A stretch of 64,000 nt of DNA from JAHFPN01 sp963765745 (GTDB lineage: Bacteria > Pseudomonadota > Alphaproteobacteria > Rhizobiales > Xanthobacteraceae). The position numbers were made by a program, and so were the translations under genes. Each line of letters begins with the position of its first letter. Position 1 is the stretch's first letter. Below, in pieces: positions 1 through 10,770 of this stretch. The notes below the pieces were generated by a model. The model saw nothing but the letters and a program-made list of their open reading frames with translations. It was not told the origin of the DNA and ran no database searches. The stretch is from assembly GCA_963765745.1 (NCBI GenBank), contig CAVXXM010000005.1:62001-126000 (forward strand), in the 5' to 3' direction.

Positions 1-15
1 CGCCAGGGGGAGCGC

Positions 16-528
16 ATGGCCGGCAGCCGCATGGACCGCTTCATCGACGCGATCGAGCTGGTCGCGGCGTTCTTCGTCGGGCTGGTGGCGCTCGATGTTT
101 TCGTCTCGGTGCTGCTGCGCTATTTTTTCAACGTCACGATCCCCGACAGCTACAGCTTCGGCCAGCTCATGCTCGGCGTACTCATTTTTTGGGGCATCGC
201 GGCGACGTCCTACCGCGGCACGCACATTACCGTCGATCTGGTGTGGGCCAATGTCGGTCCGCGCTATCAGCGCATGATCGACGTTTTCGCGACGCTCGTG
301 CTGTTCTTCGTGGTGGCGGTGCAGACCTATACCCTGTCGGACAAGGTGACGAGCACCTACTTCGACAACGTGCGCACCTTCGATCTGCGGATTCCCAACT
401 GGCCGTTCTACCTGCTGGCGTGGCTCGGCGACGTGTCCGCGGTCATGCTGATCGCGGTTCGCACCTATCGGCTGATCTTCCGTCCCGATCTGATGCCGAG
501 CGGCTATCAGATCAAGCCGGTCGAGTAA
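16..528 (+). CDS. dctQ: TRAP transporter small permease (DctQ family)
   Basis: This is a 170-residue inner-membrane protein with four hydrophobic segments (about residues 12-35, 45-65, 90-110 and 130-150), the usual size and topology of the small DctQ subunit of tripartite ATP-independent periplasmic transporters. It bridges the large permease and the solute-binding protein during Na+-driven uptake of carboxylate-type solutes. The ATG is preceded by a good ribosome binding site (GGGGGAG). The large permease starts 9 bases after the stop codon, so the two are co-transcribed. The periplasmic binding protein is not in the window and may lie just upstream of base 1. The substrate cannot be read from this subunit. 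The family call is solid. Confidence 0.9.
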   Translation: MAGSRMDRFIDAIELVAAFFVGLVALDVFVSVLLRYFFNVTIPDSYSFGQLMLGVLIFWGIAATSYRGTHITVDLVWANVGPRYQRMIDVFATLVLFFVVAVQTYTLSDKVTSTYFDNVRTFDLRIPNWPFYLLAWLGDVSAVMLIAVRTYRLIFRPDLMPSGYQIKPVE

Positions 529-537
529 GGCGCCGGC

Positions 538-1836
538 ATGAGCTCCAACGCGATAGCGTTCACCGGCTTCGTCGTTCTTTTCGCGCTGATGCTGCTGCGC
601 GTGCCGGTCGGCATGGCGATGGGCTTGGTCGGCGTCACCGGCTTCGGCTACATCGTGGGCGGCGGGCCGGCCTTGAAGATCGTCGGCCACACCTCGATGC
701 GCACGGTGACCGACTGGAATTTCGCGGTCGTGCCGCTGTTTCTGCTCATGGGCTCGTTCGCCACCACCTCGGGCATGAGCCGCGAGCTGTTCCGCGCGGC
801 CAACGGCTTCCTCGGGCATTTCCGTGGCGGGCTCGGCATCGCGACGATCGCCGCCTGCGGCGGGTTCGCCGCGATCTGCGGCTCGTCGGTGGCGACGGCC
901 GCTACCTTCTCGCGGGTCGCCTATCCCGAAATGCGCCGCTACGGCTATCCGCAGTCCTTCGCCACCGGCGTGATCGCCGCGGGCGGAACGCTCGGCATCA
1001 TGATCCCGCCCTCCACGGTGTTCGCGGTCTATGGCCTGATCACCGAGCAGGACGTCGGCAAACTGTTCATCGCCGGCATTCTGCCCGGGCTGCTCGCGGT
1101 GACGATGTACATCCTCACCATCAACATCATCGCAGTTGCGCGGCCCGGCTACTTGCCGGCGGGCCCGCGCGCCGCCTGGGCGGAGCGGCTCGATGGCCTG
1201 CGCAACGTCTGGGCGACGCTGCTGCTCTTCATCTTCGTGATCGGCGGCATCTATGGCGGCGTTTTCACCGCGACCGAGGCCGCCGGCATGGGCGCGGGCG
1301 GCGCGTTCATCATCGGCTTGTTGCGCGGCCGCCTGTCGCGGGCCGACATCCGCCGCTCGTTGCTGGAGACCACGCGCACGACGGCGGCGGTTTTCACCGT
1401 GCTGATCGGCGCGATTCTGTTTGGCTATTTCCTCACCGTCACTCAGACGCCTCAGAAGCTGACCGAATTCCTCACCGGCCTTGGGCTCGGGCGCTACGGG
1501 GTGCTGGCGCTGATCATGGTCATGTATCTGGCGCTCGGATGCCTCATGGATGCGCTGGCCATGATCATCCTTACCGTACCGGTGGTTTTCCCGGTGATCG
1601 TTGCGCTCGGCTTCGACCCGATCTGGTTCGGCGTCATCATCGTGATGACGGTGGAGCTCGGGCTGATTCACCCGCCGGTCGGCATGAATATCTTCGTAAT
1701 AAAAAGTGTGATCGAGGACGCGAAAATTTCGACGATCTTCTATGGCGTGTTTCCCTTCATCATCACCGATATCCTGCGGCTCATCATCCTTATCGTATTT
1801 CCGGTGATCGCCACGTATCTGCCGTCGAAGATGTGA
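538..1836 (+). CDS. dctM: TRAP transporter large permease (DctM family)
   Basis: This 432-residue polytopic membrane protein has about 12 hydrophobic segments and the typical DctM length. Family hallmarks include the N-terminal VPVGMAMGLVG stretch, the CGSSVATAATFSRVAYPEM region and the IMIPPSTVFAVYGLITEQ motif, and near the C-terminus GLIHPPVGMNIFVIKSV. It forms the ion-coupled translocation pathway of the TRAP system with the small subunit encoded immediately upstream. It converges on the TctA-TctB gene with only 13 bases between the two coding regions, and the stop codons of both genes lie in the arms of one hairpin. Substrate is unknown; the dctP partner is outside the window. Confidence 0.93.
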   Translation: MSSNAIAFTGFVVLFALMLLRVPVGMAMGLVGVTGFGYIVGGGPALKIVGHTSMRTVTDWNFAVVPLFLLMGSFATTSGMSRELFRAANGFLGHFRGGLGIATIAACGGFAAICGSSVATAATFSRVAYPEMRRYGYPQSFATGVIAAGGTLGIMIPPSTVFAVYGLITEQDVGKLFIAGILPGLLAVTMYILTINIIAVARPGYLPAGPRAAWAERLDGLRNVWATLLLFIFVIGGIYGGVFTATEAAGMGAGGAFIIGLLRGRLSRADIRRSLLETTRTTAAVFTVLIGAILFGYFLTVTQTPQKLTEFLTGLGLGRYGVLALIMVMYLALGCLMDALAMIILTVPVVFPVIVALGFDPIWFGVIIVMTVELGLIHPPVGMNIFVIKSVIEDAKISTIFYGVFPFIITDILRLIILIVFPVIATYLPSKM

Positions 1837-1852
1837 GGCGGCCGGAGCCTCA
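1834..1852. terminator. Hairpin built from the two convergent stop codons
   Basis: TGAGGC (1834-1839) pairs perfectly with GCCTCA (1847-1852) around a seven-base loop. The outermost three pairs are the stop codons of dctM (plus strand) and of the TctA-TctB gene (minus strand). There is no U-tract, so this would be at best a weak bidirectional terminator or a 3'-end stabilising stem. Confidence 0.35.
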
Positions 1853-3775
1853 GGGCAGCGGCAGATTCAACAGGCGCGATAGGCCATAGGCGCAAAGCAC
1901 GATCGCCCCGGCATAGGGGATGAGCAGGAGCCGCAAATTGGTGCGGGTCCACAACAGTACGGCGAGATAGGCCGAGACGGCGACGAGAAAACCAGCGAAC
2001 GGAATTGCCACAATCGCTGCGCCGAACATTCCGATCTGCAACATTTCTTTTTGCGGCGGCCACGCCGCCGCCGGGGTCGGTGCGCGAAGATGTGAAACCA
2101 GGACGAAGAGCGCCGCGGCAAGGCCGGGAACCGCGGCGAGCAGCGGCACCAGCCGGCTGTCGGCATCGAACCTGAACGAAAGAATAATCCCGGCCGTGAA
2201 TAGAATGGCCGCGCCGAGTGCGAGCAGCAGACCGAGATCGAGGCGGCCGCGCGGCGCCGATAGAGCAGGAGTTTCAGTCACTGGGGTCGACGCGACCGCG
2301 GAAGCCGTTGCTTTCCGCGCCGCATAGGCGCGCCGGAATGTGAGCGCGACATGCAGGGCCACGAGCGCGATCAGGCCGAGCACGATCGGTCCCTTGAGCC
2401 AGGTCCAGCCGTGTAATTGATAGGCGAGCCAGAAATTGCGCTCGATCGGATCGGCCAGCACGAAGCCGACCAGCAGCGGCGCGCGCGGGAAATTCGCACG
2501 CTTCATCAGCCAGCCAAGTACGCCGAAGCCCAACAGCGTGTAGAAGTCGAGCACCGTCTTCTTGGAGTCGAACGAGCCGAGCAGCATGACGACGATGAGG
2601 GGAGCCGCGACCAGTCCGAAATCGATGCGGGTGAGGCGCGCGATCCAGGGGCTCGCGGCGAAGCAGAGCGCGGCGCCGAGCACGGCCGCGATCGCGCTCG
2701 ACCAGACGATCAGGAACATGAGGTCGAGGTTCATCTGCACGAAGCGCGGGCCGGGGTAATAACCCCAGACGAACAGCGCGCCGAGGAAGACGGCCGCGGC
2801 CGGCCCGCCGGGCACGGCGAACAGCAGCGTCGGCACCAGATCGGTGGTGATGGTGGCGTTGTTGGCGCCTTCGGCGGCCAGCATGCCGCGCGGGTCGCCC
2901 TTGCCGACCATGCGCTTGTCCTTGGCGGTGGAAACCGCGTGGCCATAGGCGACCCAGGTCGAGGCCGAGGCACCGATCGCCGGAATGACCCCGAAGATCA
3001 CGCCGATCACCGAGCCGGTGGCGACGATCTTCCATTCCCGGGCCACGTCGCGCACGCCATCCATCCAGCCCGAGAGCTGGAAGCGCCGCTCGGCGATGGC
3101 GCCGCCCTGGCCGAGCATGACGATCACTTCGGCAACGCCGAACAGGCCGAGCGCGAGGATCGTGAGCGCCGGACCGTCGAACAGATAAGCGACGCCGAAG
3201 GTGTAGCGCAGCTCCGGCGCCGAGGGCGCAACGCCGATGGTGCCGATAAACAGCCCGAGCGCGGCCGACATGATGCCCTTGGCCGGGCTGTCGCCGACCA
3301 GCCCGCTCGCATAGGCCAGGCCCATGATCGCGAGCATCAGCAGCTCGGCGCTGCCGAGCGCGAGCACCAAAGGACCCGCGATGGGGATCGAGAGCGTCAG
3401 CACGAAGGCGCCGACCAGGCCGCCGATCATCGACGCGAGGAAGGCGCCGCCGAGCGCGCGTCCAGCTTCGCCGCGGCGCGCCATGGCGAAGCCCTCGATC
3501 GCGGTCGGGCCGGAGGAGGCCGAAGTCGGCGTGCCGAACAGGACCGCGGAAATCGTGTCGGACGTATAGACCACGCCGCACGCGCCGAGCAGCATGGCGA
3601 GGCCCGAAAGCGGATCGAGCTTGAGCACGAACGGCAGCAGGATCGACACCGCGCCGATGCCGCCGAGTCCGGGCAGCATGCCGATGACGCCGCCGGCCAG
3701 CAGGCCGACGAGCAGCATCAGCATGCGAAACGGATCGGCGAGCGCGACCAGCGCCGTGCCGGCGGCTTCCCACAT
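1850..3775 (-). CDS. Tripartite tricarboxylate transporter, TctA-TctB fusion
   Basis: The 641-residue protein combines both membrane subunits of a TTT (Tct-type) secondary transporter. Residues 1 to about 490 are TctA: repeated transmembrane segments, the early GMLPGLGGIGAVSILLPFV motif, and a TSASSGPTAIEGFAMARRG region that replaces the usual PGTPAAAATxxDGYP motif. After a hydrophilic Ala/Thr/Pro-rich linker (about 485-510), residues 510-641 have the four-helix pattern of TctB. In most genomes TctB is a separate protein of about 150 residues encoded before TctA; here it is C-terminal and covalently attached. The matching binding protein is encoded 38 bases upstream on the same strand. Substrates of such systems are usually di- or tricarboxylates or other organic acids; the actual one cannot be inferred here. 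Confidence 0.88.
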   Translation of the reverse strand: MWEAAGTALVALADPFRMLMLLVGLLAGGVIGMLPGLGGIGAVSILLPFVLKLDPLSGLAMLLGACGVVYTSDTISAVLFGTPTSASSGPTAIEGFAMARRGEAGRALGGAFLASMIGGLVGAFVLTLSIPIAGPLVLALGSAELLMLAIMGLAYASGLVGDSPAKGIMSAALGLFIGTIGVAPSAPELRYTFGVAYLFDGPALTILALGLFGVAEVIVMLGQGGAIAERRFQLSGWMDGVRDVAREWKIVATGSVIGVIFGVIPAIGASASTWVAYGHAVSTAKDKRMVGKGDPRGMLAAEGANNATITTDLVPTLLFAVPGGPAAAVFLGALFVWGYYPGPRFVQMNLDLMFLIVWSSAIAAVLGAALCFAASPWIARLTRIDFGLVAAPLIVVMLLGSFDSKKTVLDFYTLLGFGVLGWLMKRANFPRAPLLVGFVLADPIERNFWLAYQLHGWTWLKGPIVLGLIALVALHVALTFRRAYAARKATASAVASTPVTETPALSAPRGRLDLGLLLALGAAILFTAGIILSFRFDADSRLVPLLAAVPGLAAALFVLVSHLRAPTPAAAWPPQKEMLQIGMFGAAIVAIPFAGFLVAVSAYLAVLLWTRTNLRLLLIPYAGAIVLCAYGLSRLLNLPLP

Positions 3776-3813
3776 AAGTCTGGCTCGCGTTCGCCGGCTT
3801 GAGCTCTACGTGC

Positions 3814-4914
3814 TCAGAGCTTCACGTTGTATTTCTGCGTGAGCAGATTTCGCAGGTAAGCCGCGACCTCGGGGTTTGCCGCCAGCGCCGCCTTGACCTT
3901 GGGCTCGACGGTCTTGCCGGCCTGCAGCTGATAGCCACCGGTGACCTGCTTGCCCTTGGTCTGAAAATCCGAGTCGGCATTGACCTTGGCGGAGGCGAGC
4001 GCAAAGGCGTCGATCGCTTCCTGCGGCGTATTGGCCGGCATCCAGCCGATGACGCCGTATTCGAAGGTGAGCGCCGACGCCGCCTGGAACGCGCCCCAGA
4101 CCGGGCCGGACGGCTCCTTCTTGTGGAGTTCCTTGTAGACCTCGTAGGCCGAAGGAAGATCGGCCACCACGCGGTCGCGGGCAGTGAAGTTGCCTTGGGC
4201 GTCGGATGCGCCGCCGGTGAACAGCGGCACCGCTTTCTTCGCCTCGACCAGTGCCTTGACCTGGGTCAGGTACACCGAGGTGAACTGGAAATCGAAATTG
4301 GTCTCGCCGCGCTCGAAAGCCAGCCGGATCGGCCCGCGGCCCTGGAAGCCGAGCACGGTCTTCACATTGAGGCCGAGCAGCTCGAAGGCGAGCAGGATCG
4401 GCAGATCGCTGCCGGTGGCGGCGATGCCGCCATAGACCAGCGGCACTTTCGGCTGCAGGAGATCGGCGGCTTTCGCGATGCCGGTGGCGGGCGCCGCGTA
4501 GACCACCGGCCCGATGCCGATGGCGTAGCCGACGCGCTTGTTGGCGAGATCGTACTGCACGCCCTGCTGCTTGAACATGAACGGGAAGGCGCTCGACGAC
4601 GTGGTCGAGAGCATGAGCAGGCCGTCGCCTTTGCCCTGGGCCTCGAATTGATTGGCGCCGAGGATCGAGCCGCCGCCGCCGAGATTGGTGACGTTGAAAT
4701 TCGGCGAGCCGGGAATGTGCTTGGTCAGGAACGGCGCGATGAAGCGCGTGGTCACGTCGGCGGCGCCGCCGGGCGCGAACGGGACGATCACATCGATGGT
4801 CTTGCCGGCGTAGAAATCGGCGGCGCGTGCGTAGCGCACCGGGCCGAGCGCGGCGGCAATGCCGGCGGCCGCGCCGTAGCGCAACAGATCGCGGCGGCTT
4901 GAGGTCTGCGACAT
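3814..4914 (-). CDS. TTT transporter substrate-binding protein (TctC/Bug family)
   Basis: The 366-residue periplasmic binding protein begins with a twin-arginine-like signal peptide (SSRRDLLRYG followed by a hydrophobic Ala-rich stretch, cleavage near residue 31). Mature-protein hallmarks of the Bug/TctC family are IDVIVPFAPGGAADVTTRFI and the NLGGGGSILGANQF segment. The ATG is preceded by a near-perfect ribosome binding site (AGGGAGGAAATT). The gene is first in a two-gene operon with the TctA-TctB fusion. It starts opposite the peptide ABC operon, so the 207 bases between 4914 and 5122 must hold two divergent promoters; I see no clear operator there. Bug proteins bind many carboxylated ligands, so the ligand is left open. 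Confidence 0.88.
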   Translation of the reverse strand: MSQTSSRRDLLRYGAAAGIAAALGPVRYARAADFYAGKTIDVIVPFAPGGAADVTTRFIAPFLTKHIPGSPNFNVTNLGGGGSILGANQFEAQGKGDGLLMLSTTSSSAFPFMFKQQGVQYDLANKRVGYAIGIGPVVYAAPATGIAKAADLLQPKVPLVYGGIAATGSDLPILLAFELLGLNVKTVLGFQGRGPIRLAFERGETNFDFQFTSVYLTQVKALVEAKKAVPLFTGGASDAQGNFTARDRVVADLPSAYEVYKELHKKEPSGPVWGAFQAASALTFEYGVIGWMPANTPQEAIDAFALASAKVNADSDFQTKGKQVTGGYQLQAGKTVEPKVKAALAANPEVAAYLRNLLTQKYNVKL

Positions 4915-5121
4915 AATTTCCTCCCTAGATTTTGATTTTATCCTTGCAAGTGCGAAGACCTGCGAGGTGGCGCCGTTATTGTGGAATAGGGTAGCCTCTG
5001 CGGGCGTTCATTGACCACCCCGGAAGCTTGCATCGGCTTCCTGCGCGTGGTTGATCGGCTTGCACCTAAGCCGCTGCAGAACCAAGAAAAAACGTTGCCG
5101 GACAGTTTTCGAGTCGGGGGA

Positions 5122-7226
<2,105 letters not shown>

Positions 7227-7261
7227 GAAACGCGAAACAAGAGCTTATGGGAGGAAACGTG

Positions 7262-8855
7262 ATGACAAGGCTTATTCTGGGCCTATTGGGCGCGGTGGCT
7301 TTCACGCTCATGGGAGCTGGGCCGAAAGCAGAGGCGCAACAGCCCAAGCGCGGCGGCGTTCTGAACTTCGCGATCAGCGCGGAAACGCCGCACTACGATC
7401 TGCCACGCCAGCGACACCTACGCGACGCTGCACTTCTCCGCGCCGTTCTATTCGACGCTGCTGCGCTACAACCTTTCGAAATTCCCGGAGGTCGAAGGCG
7501 ATCTGGCCAAGTCCTGGACGGTGGCGCCGGACCAGATGACCTACACCTTCAAGCTCCAGCGAAGGCGTCAAGTTTCATGACGGCACGACGCTCACCTCGG
7601 CGGACGTGAAGGCGACCTACGACCGGCTGCGCAACCCGCCGCAGGGCGTGGTCTCGACCCGCAAGGCGACCTTCGGCGACATCGACACGATCGAGACGCC
7701 CGACGCCAACACCGTCGTCTTCAAGATGAAGGCGGTGAACGCGTCGATGCTCGATCATTTCGCGCGCCCGTGGAACTGCATCTACGCGGCGAAGGACCTG
7801 GCGGCCGATCCGGCCGCGCCGCGCACCAAGATCAACGGCACCGGCCCCTTCACCTTCGTCGAGCACGTCAAGGGCAGCCACGTCGCCGGCAAGCGAAACG
7901 AAAACTACTTCAAGAAGGGCCTGCCCTATCTCGATTGCTACCAGGGCATCTTCACGCTGCAGGCGGCGGCGATGCTCAACGCGCTGCAGGGCGGGCAGGT
8001 GCTGGCCGAGTTCCGCGGCGTCTCGCCGGCGGAACGCGACCGGATGGTCGCGGCCATGGGCGACAAGCTCCGGATCGAGGAATCGAGCTGGACGCTCAAC
8101 CTGCTCGTCGCCTTCAACGTCGAGAAGAAGCCGTTCGACGACGTGCGCGTGCGCAGGGCGCTGCTGCATGGCGATCGACCGCTGGGGCGGCAGCGCGGCC
8201 TCTCGCGCATCTCGACCTTGCGGTCGGTCGGCGGCGTGGTCCGTCCCGGCTCGCCGCTGGCGACGCCGGAGGCGGAGCTCGTGAAGCTTCCCGGCTTCTC
8301 CAAGGACATCAGGCAAGTCGCGCGCGGAAGCGAGGAAGCTGCTCGCGGAAGCGGGCGTGCCGAACCTGAAGTTCGTGCTCTGGAACCGCAACCTCGCCAT
8401 GCCCTATACGCCGGCCGGCATCTTCCTGGTCGACCAGTGGCGGCAGATCGGCGTCGAGGTCGAGCACAAGCAGTCCGACACCGCGCCTTATCTGGCGGCG
8501 CTTGAGAGCCGGCAACTACGAGGTGGCCATCGACTTCTCCAATCTGTTCAACGACGATCCCACGCTCGCGCTCACCAAGTATCCTGTCGCACCGACAAGA
8601 ACCCGCTCAACCTGTCGCGGTCGAACGACGCCGAGCTCGACAAGCTCTACGAGCAGCAGCTGCGCGAGCGCGACGTGGAGAAGCGCAAGGCGCTGATCCG
8701 CGCGTTGGAAAAGCGTCTGTTCGAGCAGGCCTATCAGCAGCCGCTGTTGTGGTGGCACCGCATCGTGCTGACGCCACAAGACGGTGATGGGCTGGAAAAT
8801 GTCGCCGAGCCACAATCTCGGCGCCGACCTCGCCGAAGTCTGGCTGAACCAGTAA
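7262..8855 (+). pseudogene. Peptide-type ABC substrate-binding protein (SBP_bac_5), multiply frameshifted
   Basis: Repairing the frame gives a 528-residue extracytoplasmic binding protein of the DppA/OppA/NikA family (SBP_bac_5). It starts at ATG 7262 behind a strong ribosome binding site (GGGAGGAAAC), has a Sec signal peptide (MTRLILGLLGAVAFTLMGAG..., cleavage near AEAQ) and family motifs LAKSWTVAPDQMTYTFKLQ, GVKFHDGTTLTSADV and INGTGPFTF. The frame is broken at about 7400, 7560, 8165, 8204, 8311, 8510, 8583, 8590 and 8775. Eight breaks are single-base insertions and one (8204) a missing base. No internal nonsense codon appears in the correct frame. It sits between the fused ATPase and the two permease genes, as expected for a complete importer. 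The ligand could be a peptide or another small molecule. Confidence 0.83.
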
Positions 8856-8906
8856 GCATCTACTCCGCGGTCCGGCTTTCTCACCGGGCCGCGGAGAGGC
8901 TTCAAC

Positions 8907-9861
8907 ATGCTCCGCTACACGATCAATCGCGTCCTGCTCATGATCCCGACGCTGATCGGCGTCGCGGTGCTCGTGTTCTTCATGCTGCGCGTCGTGCCGG
9001 GCGACGTGGTGGAGGTGAAGCTGCGCGGCGACGGCGGCAACGTCTCGCAGGAGACGATCGAAATGGAGCGCAAGCGGCTCGGCCTCGACAAGCCGCTGCT
9101 GTATCAATTCGGCGACTGGATGGTCGGGCTCGCCAAGTTCGATCTCGGCAAGTCGATGTGGACCGAGCGGCCGGTGATCGAGGAAATCGTGATCCGGCTC
9201 GAACTGTCGCTGCAGGTCGCGATCATGGCGACCATATTCGCGGTGCTGATCGCGGTTCCGCTGGGGACGCTGGCCGCGCTCTTCCGCGACACCTGGATCG
9301 ATTACGTCGTGCGCATCGTGACCATCGGCGGATTGTCGATTCCGTCGTTCTGGTTCGGCATGCTGATCATGCTGAGCCTGCTGGCTTTCTTCAATTGGCT
9401 GCCGCCGATCACTTTCACGCCGATCTACGTCGATCCGGTCGCCAATCTCACGCAGCTGATCTGGCCGGCGCTGGCGGTCGGCTACCGCTACTGCGCGGTG
9501 ACCGCGCGCATGATCCGCTCCTCGCTGCTCGAAGTGCTGAGCGAGGACTACATCCGCACCGCGCGCGCCAAGGGCGTGTTCGAGAAGCTCGTCGTCTCGC
9601 GCCACGCGCTGCGCAACGCGCTGCTGCCGGCGATCACCGTGATCGGGCCTGGAATTCGCGTTCCTGATCGGCGGCCTCGTCGTCACCGAGCAGGTGTTCA
9701 ATCTCAACGGCATCGGGCAGCTGTTCGTGCAGAGCGTGGCGCGCAACGACTTCATGCTGATCCAGGGCATGGTGATGATGATCGCGGCCTTCTACGTCTT
9801 CGTCAATCTCGTGGTCGACCTGCTCTATGCGGTGTTCGATCCGCGCATCCGGTACGGCTGA
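8907..9861 (+). pseudogene. ABC transporter permease (DppB/OppB type), one frameshift
   Basis: The repaired product is 317 residues with six transmembrane segments. It starts MLRYTINRVLLMIPTLIGV, the standard opening of DppB/OppB permeases, and carries the ATPase-docking loop (EVLSEDYIRTARAKGV). One extra C near 9649 (GGGCCTGGAATTC where the frame needs one base fewer) throws the last 70 codons out of frame. Removing it restores EFAFLIGGLVVTEQVF and the normal C-terminus ending FDPRIRYG at the TGA at 9859-9861. That stop overlaps by one base the ATG of the second permease, a typical operon junction. Apart from this base the gene looks intact. Confidence 0.88.
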
Positions 9862-10764
9862 TGGCCTATATCGCGCCCGCTATCCCCACCACCGCGCCGG
9901 TCTTTCGCCGCCAGAGCGCGATTCTCGACTTTCTGCCGCCAGCAGCCGCTCGGCGCCATAAGCTTCGTCGTCATCTTCGTGATGATGTTCGCCGGTCTAC
10001 TTCCCCAGTTGGTCGCGCCCTATGATCCGCTGCGATATCGACTTCGCGCCGATCCTCGGTGCGCCGTCCTGGGAGCACTGGTGCGGCACCGACGCCTTCG
10101 GCCGCGACATCTTCTCGCGCGTCATCTACGGCTCGCGCACGGCGCTGGTGATCGGCTTCGCCTCTTCGTTCATTGGGCTCGACCATCGGCGCCATGCTCG
10201 GCATCGCGTCGGCCTATTTCGGCGGCCGGATCGACAACTGGATCCAGCGCTTCGTCGACGTGCTGCTGGCGTTCCCGATCATCGTGCTGGCGCTCGTCGT
10301 GGTGGCGGCGCTGCGCAAGACCGTCGTCGGTGGCGTCGACGTGAACCTGATCATCGCCATCGCCATCCCGATCGTGCCGCGGGTCGCGCGCGTGGTGCGC
10401 GCGGCGGCGCTCTCGGTGCAGCGTCATGCCCTATATCGACGCGGCGCGCGCGGCCGGCTACTCCGACAGCCGCATCATCTTCCGCCACATGGCGCCGAAC
10501 GTGGTCGCGCCTTATCTGATCATGTTCACGGCCTTCATCGCGCAGGCGATCCTGTTGGAGGCGTCGCTCTCGTTCCTCGGCCTCGGCGTCACCGAGCCGA
10601 CGCCGGCCTGGGGGCTGATGCTCTCGGGCAATGCCGCCGACTTCTATCGCGAGGCGCCGTGGATGATCCTGTTCCCGGGCGTGGCGATCAGCCTGGCGGT
10701 GTTCGCCTTCAACCTGTTCGGCGATTCGCTGCGCGACTTCCTCGATCCGCGCTTCAAGGTCTGA
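9861..10764 (+). pseudogene. ABC transporter permease (DppC/OppC type), four frameshifts
   Basis: The repaired product is 299 residues: a short N-terminal extension, a first hydrophobic segment (AISFVVIFVMMFAGLLPQLV), the CGTDAFGRDIFSRVIYGSRTAL region diagnostic of DppC/OppC permeases, the docking loop PYIDAARAAGYSDSRIIFRH, and a C-terminus ending GDSLRDFLDPRFKV. The frame is broken by single extra bases near 9940, 10032, 10180 and 10420. The start is ATG 9861, overlapping the stop of the first permease. It is the last gene of the operon and converges on the malonyl-CoA synthetase gene, whose stop is 6 bases away. Confidence 0.86.
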
Positions 10765-10770
10765 CGCCGT

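Noticed and set aside
2417..3802. 461-codon plus-strand frame opposite the TctA-TctB gene
   Set aside because: It is Arg/Asp/Glu/His-rich, a frame mirror of a membrane protein gene in GC-rich DNA.
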